From assembly GCA_022736535.1 (NCBI GenBank), contig DZCT01000118.1, positions 1-12,322 on the forward strand: a stretch of 12,322 nucleotides of DNA, in the 5' to 3' direction. Source of the stretch: Desulfatirhabdium butyrativorans. Its GTDB lineage: Bacteria; Desulfobacterota; Desulfobacteria; Desulfobacterales; JAIFKL01. The notes under the pieces are model-generated. The model saw nothing but the letters and a program-made list of their open reading frames with translations, was not told the DNA's origin and ran no database searches. Below are positions 6,714-12,322 of the stretch, piece by piece. How positions within the stretch are numbered: position 1 is the stretch's first letter; the number at the start of each line of letters is the position of its first letter. The translations under genes were made by a program, and so were the position numbers.

Positions 6714-7757
6714 ATGAAGATAACAGCAATCGGTGTAAATTCGGCATTTGCCACAGGGATTTATGAGGACATGATTTCAGAAAAAGACGCGTGCGAACTT
6801 GCTTTGAAAATAGCCTATTCTCAGGATTTCAAACACGCTTCCGCAGAGGTGCTGACGGCTGAAATCAGAAAACACAGCAAACGCGCTTACATGCCCAAAT
6901 GGCAGGCAAATTTTCTGATAGAATTTGATATGCCGAGCAAAAGAAAAAAAGAAGGTCCCTATCGTCTGCTGATAGACATCGGCGGAGACGCGAGACACGC
7001 ACTGAAAGGACTCGGGCTGACCTCTGCGGACATAGACGGCGTGTATATTTCCCATCCGCATAACGACCATATCGGCGGCATGGAATATCTCGGCGTCACC
7101 ACGCTTTTCAATCCCTATTACACCTCGGCAAAAAAAACATGGCTGGGAAATCAGTTTATTGCGGACAAGCTTTTTCTTGAAAAAGAATGGTGGAACGGTC
7201 CCCCGGAAAACGCCAAACCGGATATTTTTATTCACAGAAAAGTGCTTGAGCCTTTGAAAAGAGCGGTGGCGCCGGGTTTGGATACCGTACAGGGCGTGCC
7301 GAATGTCTGTCTGGAAACCTATTTCAACATTCATCTGATCGGCAAGCAGGAAACCGGCAAAACCGTCACCAAAATATTTCAGGACGGCGACGGGGAATGG
7401 ACCATGACGCCTATTTTTGCCATGCACGTCATTTCCAGTTCCGAAGAAATGGCGAGCTACGGTATCAGTCTTCAGCATTCCAGCGGTTACAATATCCTGA
7501 TGCCCACTGACACGCTGCACATGATGCCGCCTCAGTTGGAGTCTCACTACAAGCGGGCAAACCGGATTTATATGGATTGCGAAACCAGTCCTTTTCCCTC
7601 GGGCGTTCATCCGCATATCTCCGATCTGATAAATAATCTGGATCCTCGGATTCAAAAAAGATGCCTGCTTTATCATTATGATGTTTATCCTGATGTTCCT
7701 GAAGGGATGTTTTGCGGGGTTTTAAAAATCGGAGACTCGCATGTTTATCCCGAATAA
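6714..7757 (+). CDS. Metallo-beta-lactamase-fold metal-dependent hydrolase
   Basis: A 347-residue cytoplasmic protein with no signal peptide. The family metal-binding motif H-x-H-x-D-H is intact in SHPHNDHIGG (His114, His116, Asp118, His119). Candidate further ligands are His238 (FAMHV), Asp266 (PTDT) or Asp288 (YMDCE), and His321 (LLYHYD). The preceding strand RLLIDIGGD is the usual beta-strand ending in Asp. Family members are hydrolases or phosphodiesterases acting on nucleotides, RNA, thioesters or cyclic nucleotides; the substrate here cannot be named. Start: ATG 6714 has aaggaa at 6701-6706 and gives the family-like MKITAIGV. An in-frame GTG at 6663, behind a stronger aaaaggag (6651-6658), would add 17 basic residues and is a real alternative. 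Frames starting at 6582 run through the repeat array and are rejected. The 3' end overlaps the protease gene by 17 bp. Confidence 0.85.
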   Translation: MKITAIGVNSAFATGIYEDMISEKDACELALKIAYSQDFKHASAEVLTAEIRKHSKRAYMPKWQANFLIEFDMPSKRKKEGPYRLLIDIGGDARHALKGLGLTSADIDGVYISHPHNDHIGGMEYLGVTTLFNPYYTSAKKTWLGNQFIADKLFLEKEWWNGPPENAKPDIFIHRKVLEPLKRAVAPGLDTVQGVPNVCLETYFNIHLIGKQETGKTVTKIFQDGDGEWTMTPIFAMHVISSSEEMASYGISLQHSSGYNILMPTDTLHMMPPQLESHYKRANRIYMDCETSPFPSGVHPHISDLINNLDPRIQKRCLLYHYDVYPDVPEGMFCGVLKIGDSHVYPE

Positions 7758-8868
7758 TCCGGAAAAAGCGGTTCAGAAACTAAGTTTTTTGAAAAAACTT
7801 GGTTTCTTCAGATCGCAGTATGCAACAATCTTAATTTTTTTACTTTTTATAAATATTCTTTTTCTGCCCCCGCTTTGCCGGGCAGAGGCCGAATCGTTTT
7901 TAAAAGAACATTCAAAAAGCATTGTGCCTGTGAAAACAGAAAAAGGGAGCGGGACCGGATTTTTTATCAACTCCTGCGGCAGTATTGCGACCTGCTTTCA
8001 TGTCATTCAGGATGCGAAAAGCGTTCAGATAAAATGGGACAATGCCTTTTGGGATGCACAGGTCATTTATACAGAAGAGAAATACGATCAGGCAATTCTT
8101 CAGATATGCCGGACCGATACGCCCTATCTCAAAATTCAGAAGCATATTGTCGAGCGGATTCCCGATCAGCTTGCAAAAATTTCAGATCCGGCAGTTATTC
8201 TCGGCTATCCTTTGGGACAGGAAATTCTGACCGCAACAAGCGGGAAAATAACGGAAATATATTACCGTTATGAAGAAATGGACGGGATACAGTTGTCCGG
8301 TATGCTGGAAAATGTAACTTATCAGACAGATGCGCCGGTTCAGCCGGGGAACTCCGGGAGTCCGGTTTTTGACGGAAAAGGAACGGTGATCGGCATGGCA
8401 ACCGCCAAAAAAAACGTGGAGGGCGGCGCGTCTGAAATGAGTTTTATCCATTCTTCAGATCACCTGCTGTACAAAAACCGTCTGCTGTTTCAGTCTGCCG
8501 ACCTTGAGGAAAAAGCTGTTGTGCTGTACAGAGAGACCGAAAAATGTATGCAGCATGACAATCCCTATTACTTCAAATACAGCGATTGCCATAAAGACAA
8601 TACAGGTCCTTTTTATTATGAATGTCCGAATGTTTCCTGCGGAATCGTCACATACAGGGACATTTTTGCCGGCAGCTTTTTGGGGATTCCGCTGTATGTC
8701 TCATGCAAGCCCACGGTTACGCCCCGCCGTTTTGAAGACGGATTTTTGAATAAGACGGCATATTCCGAGTCATTTTATCTGTTTTTATCTCAGACCGCAG
8801 AGAATGCCGAGTTGAAAGATTTGCTTCAACATCGGATAAAAACAAAGGGCAGATATGCGGCACCGTAA
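7741..8868 (+). CDS. Exported trypsin-like serine protease (Trypsin_2/S1C type) with Cys-rich C-terminal region
   Basis: A 375-residue protein. A long N-terminal signal or membrane segment (about 27-46) ends with PLCRAEA, a plausible signal-peptidase site. The protease domain follows: GSGTGFFI, catalytic His87 in TCFHVI, Asp116 in EEKYDQAIL, and Ser205 in QPGNSGSPVF, the DegP/Trypsin_2 order and spacing. There is no PDZ domain. Instead residues ~250-345 hold five cysteines (269, 283, 295, 300, 322), with a C-x4-C at 295-300, suggestive of disulphides or a small metal site. The start ATG overlaps the end of the hydrolase gene and is preceded by ggag (7731-7734) at six bases, so the two genes are probably translationally coupled. 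The native substrate is unknown. Confidence 0.85.
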   Translation: MFIPNNPEKAVQKLSFLKKLGFFRSQYATILIFLLFINILFLPPLCRAEAESFLKEHSKSIVPVKTEKGSGTGFFINSCGSIATCFHVIQDAKSVQIKWDNAFWDAQVIYTEEKYDQAILQICRTDTPYLKIQKHIVERIPDQLAKISDPAVILGYPLGQEILTATSGKITEIYYRYEEMDGIQLSGMLENVTYQTDAPVQPGNSGSPVFDGKGTVIGMATAKKNVEGGASEMSFIHSSDHLLYKNRLLFQSADLEEKAVVLYRETEKCMQHDNPYYFKYSDCHKDNTGPFYYECPNVSCGIVTYRDIFAGSFLGIPLYVSCKPTVTPRRFEDGFLNKTAYSESFYLFLSQTAENAELKDLLQHRIKTKGRYAAP

Positions 8869-8895
8869 AAACCTGAGGCAGTTATTCCGCCGATC

Positions 8896-8920
8896 TGTGG
8901 GAAATTTATTTTTTCCCACA
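8896..8920 (+). terminator. Hairpin after the protease gene (possible terminator)
   Basis: tgtgggaaa (8896-8904) pairs exactly with tttcccaca (8912-8920) around a seven-base T-rich loop, 28 bp after the protease stop. No T-run follows the stem, so intrinsic termination is uncertain. Confidence 0.4.
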
Positions 8921-8923
8921 GAA

Positions 8924-8994
8924 GTAGGGTGGGCAACTCCGTTGCCCACGCTGTGCTGCTATACCGGCGGTGGGCAACAAGTTGCCCACCCTAC
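8924..8994. repeat. 'gtagggtgg' inverted-repeat element, copy 1
   Basis: Left arm gtagggtgggcaac and right arm gttgcccaccctac are reverse complements, with a second internal gttgcccac/gtgggcaac pair. It shares its terminal gtagggtgg with the element at 11344-11409. It lies between the protease gene and the DUF2914 gene. Confidence 0.85.
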
Positions 8995-9047
8995 ACATTG
9001 ATATTTTATTGAGTTGCCCAACCAACAACACATTGATATTTCATTGA
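8993..9047 (+). repeat. Short direct repeat (two ~20-bp copies, 35-bp offset)
   Basis: acacattgatattttattga at 8993-9012 recurs at 9028-9047 with one change. It abuts the right end of the gtagggtgg element and may be a remnant of its insertion or a local slippage duplication. It forms most of the leader of the DUF2914 gene. Confidence 0.7.
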
Positions 9048-9063
9048 AGCGGACGGCTACACT

Positions 9064-9480
9064 ATGAGAATAAAATATAAAATTACCCTGTTTGTTTCAG
9101 TCATTTTTTATATTGTTTTTCTGCTGTTTTCACAGGCATTTTCTCAGGAAATCAAAAAGCCGACTCTTGTGCAGGCGGTCATCTGCGAAGGCATGAAAGA
9201 CCGCATACCCCAGAATCAGGCTGCTGTGTTTTCCATTTCAGCGGGAAAAATATTCTGCTTTACAAATTTTGACCCTGTACCTGAAAAAACCGTTATTCAT
9301 CATAACTGGTTTCGGACGGACATTTTGAACACAAAAATAAAACTTGTCCTGAATCCGCCGAAATGGTCAACATTCAGCAGCATTCAACTGCGGGAATCTG
9401 ACAAGGGTCCCTGGCGGGTGGAAGTGACAGACTCGGAGGGAACGGTTCTGAATATGGCAAGATTCAGCATCACGGACTGA
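9064..9480 (+). CDS. Exported DUF2914-domain protein
   Basis: A 138-residue protein with a signal peptide at about 1-27 (basic start, hydrophobic core, cleavage near AFSQ). The rest matches the DUF2914 pattern: an early Cys (VQAVICEGM, Cys41), AVFSISAGKIFCFTNF with Cys65, a 'HHNWFRTD' strand, then GPWRVEVTDSEGTVL and a final F-x-I strand. The domain is a small beta-sandwich of unknown function, usually found at the C-terminus of exported or membrane proteins in Proteobacteria; here it stands alone. The Shine-Dalgarno sequence before ATG 9064 is poor. It is 133 bp upstream of the diadenylate cyclase gene and could be co-transcribed with it, but nothing in the sequence links the functions. Confidence 0.75.
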   Translation: MRIKYKITLFVSVIFYIVFLLFSQAFSQEIKKPTLVQAVICEGMKDRIPQNQAAVFSISAGKIFCFTNFDPVPEKTVIHHNWFRTDILNTKIKLVLNPPKWSTFSSIQLRESDKGPWRVEVTDSEGTVLNMARFSITD

Positions 9481-9613
9481 TTGCTGCCCTGATGCGTTCC
9501 GACGCGTGTTTGTTTCCGTAGCGGCGGCTGTCCTCCGTAAAGCGCCCGGCTTAAAATAGATTCAAACCGCTTCAAAACCGAATTACAGAATTACATCACA
9601 TGAGATTATAATA
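9481..9613. other. Intergenic spacer with a GC-rich repeat-like fragment
   Basis: The stretch gtagcggcggctgtcctccg (from 9519) followed by taaagcgcccggctta looks like part of another dispersed intergenic repeat, followed by an AT-rich leader. I see no convincing promoter. The ribosome binding site of the next gene is weak (gag in catgagattataata). Confidence 0.35.
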
Positions 9614-11347
9614 ATGTCAGCAGCCTTAAATCACATCCTCTCTTTTTTGCTGACCATCCGATGGCAGGATATTGCCGACATCGCATTGAACAGCTATATT
9701 CTGTTCCGGCTGTATATTCTCTTTAAAGGAACCAAAGTATTTCGGATGCTTATCGGAATCGTGCTGCTCTGGTTCTGCCAGGAAATCGCCTTTTCCCTGC
9801 GCTTTATCGTGACAAGCCTTGTGATTCAGGGCATCACGGCTGTTTCCGCGCTGATTATCATCGTGGTTTTCAGCAATGAAATCCGCTCGGTTTTTCAGGC
9901 AAAAAATCTCAAAGCCATTCTCTGGGAATTTCCCCGGAAAACCATTCAGACGCCTGTGGAAATCATTGTTGACAGCATTTTTGAAATGGCGCGGAAATAC
10001 TGCGGCGCGCTGATTGTTTTTCCGGGAAAAGATGACCTGAAAGAAATCATACAGAACGGACTGGCATGGGACGGTCTGGTCTCCAAAGAAATGATTATGA
10101 GCATTTTCTGGTACGGCAATCCGGTTCATGACGGCGCTGCCATCATTCAGGGAGACCGTGTGACGGAAGTGGGCGTTATTCTTCCTTTATCCAAACGGAA
10201 TCTGCCCGCAAGCTACGGCACCCGGCACAGAGCCGCAAAAGGACTGACCGAAGTTTCAGACGCGCTGGTGGTGGTGGTCTCCGAGGAAAGAGGCAGCGTG
10301 CTTGCGGCAAAAGGGACACGTCTGAATATCGTATATGACAAAGAGGAGCTTGAAAAAGAACTGCTGGAACATGTCGGAATTCAGGTCCGGCAGCAGGGAA
10401 ATCGCAAAGAGAGGCTGAATCTCTGTACAGCGGGGCTGATCTGCATGTTATGTGTGACCGGCATCTGGTTTGCCGTCACACGAGGTCTCAACACCATGAT
10501 TACCCTTGAAGCGCCGATAGAGTATATGAACCGGGATTTGGGAATCAAAATCGTATCCGCAGCCGTCAGCACGGTGAAGGTTCATCTCAGCGGTTCGGAC
10601 ATTCTGATAAAATCCGTCCGGCCCGAACAGGTTCGGGTAAAAATTGATCTGAGCGTCGCCATGATCGGACACAATTCTTTTCCCATAAAAAAAGAGAATA
10701 TCACGCTGCCGCCCGGCATCATTCTGACAAAAATCGAGCCGGATATGATTGAAATGGAAGTCGAAGCGCCGCTCAAAATCGGGATTCCCATCAGCTATGT
10801 CAATCTGGATCCGGCATTGGAAATGATAAACACATCTGCCTCAACGGTTTATCTTCATCTCAGCGGGCCCGATGATATTATCAGATCTGTTCAGCCGCAA
10901 CAGTGTCAGGTCAAAGCAGATCTGAGCAAAGCGGTTTCAGGTCCCAATACGGTTTACATCACAAATGAGAATATCGTGTTGCCTCCGGCGGTTACATTGA
11001 AAAAATTTGAGCCGGATATGATTGAAGTAAAAGTCGGCGCGCTGATAAGCAAAGAACTGCCGATTCAGGCGGACTGGTCCGGCAAATTGGATGAGCGCTT
11101 CATTCTTACCGACGTAAAAATTTCTCCTGAAAAAATTCCTGTGAGAGGGAATCGTCGGGTAATTGAAAATCTTTCAACAATTTATACGGAAAAAATACCG
11201 CTTGAGAGTATAGAGAAAAGCGGAAGCGTCAGCGTAAAGCTGGCGATCAGCGCTTCGGAAATAAAAATTGCCCCTGATTTTCAAAATAAAGCAGATGTGA
11301 GCTATGAGATCAGAGAAAGAATCGGCAATATCACAGGAAACGAGTAG
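9614..11347 (+). CDS. Membrane diadenylate cyclase (CdaA/DisA_N) fused to three YbbR domains
   Basis: A 577-residue protein. The N-terminus matches CdaA, with RWQDIADI followed by three membrane helices (about 22-38, 43-60, 64-86). The DAC domain spans about 95-255 and keeps the catalytic motifs: DGA at 173-175 (GNPVHDGAAII) and RHR at 204-206 (GTRHRAAKGL), then VVVSEERGS. It should make cyclic di-AMP from two ATP. A fourth membrane helix (268-287) leads to three YbbR domains at about 294-385, 387-476 and 478-566; the first two both end in EPDMIE. In Firmicutes CdaA and its YbbR-type regulator CdaR are separate neighbouring genes, usually followed by glmM. Here they form one chain, which places the YbbR part outside the membrane, and no glmM follows. 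The stop TAG lies inside a repeat element. Confidence 0.92.
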   Translation: MSAALNHILSFLLTIRWQDIADIALNSYILFRLYILFKGTKVFRMLIGIVLLWFCQEIAFSLRFIVTSLVIQGITAVSALIIIVVFSNEIRSVFQAKNLKAILWEFPRKTIQTPVEIIVDSIFEMARKYCGALIVFPGKDDLKEIIQNGLAWDGLVSKEMIMSIFWYGNPVHDGAAIIQGDRVTEVGVILPLSKRNLPASYGTRHRAAKGLTEVSDALVVVVSEERGSVLAAKGTRLNIVYDKEELEKELLEHVGIQVRQQGNRKERLNLCTAGLICMLCVTGIWFAVTRGLNTMITLEAPIEYMNRDLGIKIVSAAVSTVKVHLSGSDILIKSVRPEQVRVKIDLSVAMIGHNSFPIKKENITLPPGIILTKIEPDMIEMEVEAPLKIGIPISYVNLDPALEMINTSASTVYLHLSGPDDIIRSVQPQQCQVKADLSKAVSGPNTVYITNENIVLPPAVTLKKFEPDMIEVKVGALISKELPIQADWSGKLDERFILTDVKISPEKIPVRGNRRVIENLSTIYTEKIPLESIEKSGSVSVKLAISASEIKIAPDFQNKADVSYEIRERIGNITGNE

Positions 11348-11409
11348 GGTGGACAGAGCGCATCGGCAGATACGGATTTTTCTCCTGATCTGCGCGCTGT
11401 CCACCCTAC
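11344..11409. repeat. 'gtagggtgg' inverted repeat between convergent genes; likely bidirectional terminator
   Basis: gtagggtggacag (11344-11356) pairs exactly with ctgtccaccctac (11397-11409), with further pairing of gcagat and atctgc inward and a T-rich loop. The TAG in the left arm (11345-11347) ends the cyclase gene, and the CTA in the right arm (11406-11408) is the TAG of the minus-strand gene. Position and structure suit a shared terminator; this role is inferred. Confidence 0.8.
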
Positions 11410-12212
11410 TTCACCCTGATCTCGAAAATTCTGGGCCAAAGTTTTCCGGTGACAAACAGCCGGTCATTTTCCGCGCTGTATGCGATGCCGTTCAGCACAT
11501 CAACCGGATAGCGGCAGTCTTCAAAACTCAGAAGATTTTCCAGTTCAATCCATCCGGTCACTCTGCCGGTTTGAGGATCGATTTTTGCGATGCGTTCCGT
11601 CTGCCATAAGTTGGCGTAAATTTCTCCCCGGACATATTCCAGTTCGTTGAGGCGGGTTACGGGTCCGTCTGTATCATGCACTGTCATTTTTCCCTCTGTT
11701 TTATATGTTTCCGGATTCAGAAAATACAGAGATGAAGTGCCGTCGCTCATTATCAGTCGCTGACTGTCATGGGTGATGCCCCAGCCTTCGGTCGGATAGC
11801 GGAAGGTCTCCAGCAATTCAAAACGCTCTTTGTCATAAACAAAGCCGGTGCGCGACTGCCATGTCAGTTGAATGATCTTGTTGCCGTAAATCGTGATGCC
11901 TTCTCCGAAAAATTCATCAGGGAGTTTATAAGATTGCAGAACAGCTCCGGTTTCCAACGCTGTTTTCCGCAGCTCGGACTGTCCGCAAATCCCCGTGCCT
12001 TCATATAAAAAACCTTTTTCAAACACAAGCCCCTGCGTAAAGGCTTTACGGTCGTGGGGATAAGTGCGGACAACGGTATAGGTGTAAACGGGAGTACGGC
12101 AAGCTGAAAAGGTTGCAGCATCCGGGGACGGAGATTCAGAGTCAGAAATGAGGACTGAACATAACAGCACATAAATTGCCGATAAAACGATACTGAACAA
12201 ACGGTTCATCAT
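11406..12212 (-). CDS. Glutaminyl-peptide cyclotransferase (plant/bacterial beta-propeller type, Glu_cyclase_2)
   Basis: A 268-residue protein with an N-terminal signal sequence (about 1-22). Whether Cys18 or Cys38 matters is unclear. The body is the five-bladed propeller glutamine cyclotransferase family, shown by YPHDRKAFTQGL (52-62), EGTG (71-74), FGEG (102-105), QLTW (115-118), EGWG (142-145), LIMSDG, LNELEY (188-193), NGIAYS (241-246) and the terminal FVTGKLWP (253-260). The enzyme converts N-terminal glutamine of exported peptides or proteins to pyroglutamate. Start: two adjacent ATGs at 12212 and 12209; AGGAG lies four and seven bases before them, so the second may be the one used. It converges on the cyclase gene and follows another minus-strand gene by about 33 bp, suggesting an operon. 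Confidence 0.9.
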   Translation of the reverse strand: MMNRLFSIVLSAIYVLLCSVLISDSESPSPDAATFSACRTPVYTYTVVRTYPHDRKAFTQGLVFEKGFLYEGTGICGQSELRKTALETGAVLQSYKLPDEFFGEGITIYGNKIIQLTWQSRTGFVYDKERFELLETFRYPTEGWGITHDSQRLIMSDGTSSLYFLNPETYKTEGKMTVHDTDGPVTRLNELEYVRGEIYANLWQTERIAKIDPQTGRVTGWIELENLLSFEDCRYPVDVLNGIAYSAENDRLFVTGKLWPRIFEIRVK

Positions 12213-12245
12213 GATGCTCCTGTCAGGCGATACGCCAGTGTGCTG

Positions 12246-12320
12246 TTAAGGACTGACAACGACAAAGCGTCTGTGAAGTCTGTCACCGTGTTCTTCGGCA
12301 AGCCGGACAATCATATCGGG
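12246..12320 (-). CDS. C-terminal fragment of an upstream minus-strand gene (partial)
   Basis: On the minus strand the frame entering from the right edge reads PDMIVRLAEEHGDRLHRRFV and three more codons to a TAA at 12246-12248. It is open for all 24 visible codons, and ends 33 bp before the glutaminyl cyclotransferase start, consistent with an operon partner. The helix-then-strand ending recalls the tail of small PIN-like (DUF5615-type) proteins, but this is too short to name a family. Confidence 0.45.
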   Translation of the reverse strand, partial: PDMIVRLAEEHGDRLHRRFVVVSP

Positions 12321-12322
12321 CA

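Noticed and set aside
6777..7676. Long minus-strand open frame (299 codons) opposite the metallo-hydrolase gene
   Set aside because: The plus-strand frame has intact metal-binding motifs, so this is an antisense shadow.
6714..7757. Anti-phage cyclic-nucleotide phosphodiesterase role for the MBL-fold protein
   Set aside because: The fold motif alone does not discriminate substrates, and no defence or phage genes are nearby; the c-di-AMP synthase is about 2 kb away with unrelated genes between.

Overview
The window looks like chromosomal DNA of a Gram-negative bacterium, most plausibly a Desulfobacterota member (Desulfobacteraceae/Desulfonema-like). The reasons are an MCE/PqiC-type outer-membrane lipid-transport remnant, a non-pyrrolysine MttB-family methyltransferase, a CdaA-type diadenylate cyclase in a lipoprotein-bearing (outer-membrane) cell, moderate GC, and gene borders filled with palindromic repeats. 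The lineage is inferred from gene content, not proven.

Layout, left to right. (1) The 3' end of an MCE/MlaD-like substrate-binding gene (to 179), then a PqiC-like lipoprotein gene (407-1036), which are the tail of a phospholipid-transport operon. (2) A two-domain lipid enzyme: a PlsC-like acyltransferase fused to an alpha/beta hydrolase (1272-3419). (3) An MttB-family methyltransferase whose first ~53 codons are tandemly duplicated together with the ribosome binding site and GTG start (3550-4923). (4) A TPR-repeat exported protein (5326-6225). (5) A metallo-beta-lactamase-fold hydrolase (6714-7757) overlapping by 17 bp a secreted trypsin-like protease (7741-8868). (6) A small exported DUF2914 protein (9064-9480). 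(7) A membrane diadenylate cyclase carrying three YbbR domains on the same chain (9614-11347), which in Firmicutes is split into CdaA and CdaR. (8) On the minus strand, a plant-type glutaminyl-peptide cyclotransferase (11406-12212) and, upstream of it, the 3' end of another minus-strand gene at the window edge.

Most gene borders hold an inverted-repeat element. At least five families are visible: 'ctcgcaaaggcgcaaag' elements (five copies, A-E, plus a half copy), 'ctcgttcccacgc' elements (two, one of them internally duplicated and the other containing a second palindrome), 'gtagggtgg' elements (two), a 'tgtcatttcgagcgcagcgag' element, and a 28-bp 'gtagagacgcacgg' palindrome. Some may act as terminators. 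One supplies the stop codons of both convergent genes around 11344-11409, and one pair carries a duplicated promoter-like stretch. They also create false N-terminal extensions of three genes.

Apart from the MCE pair and the hydrolase/protease pair, neighbours do not form an obvious single pathway. Several products share a cell-envelope location: lipid transport, acyl-lipid enzyme, exported TPR protein, exported protease, c-di-AMP synthase with extracytoplasmic YbbR domains, and exported glutaminyl cyclase. I see no phage genes, transposase, CRISPR array, tRNA or rRNA.
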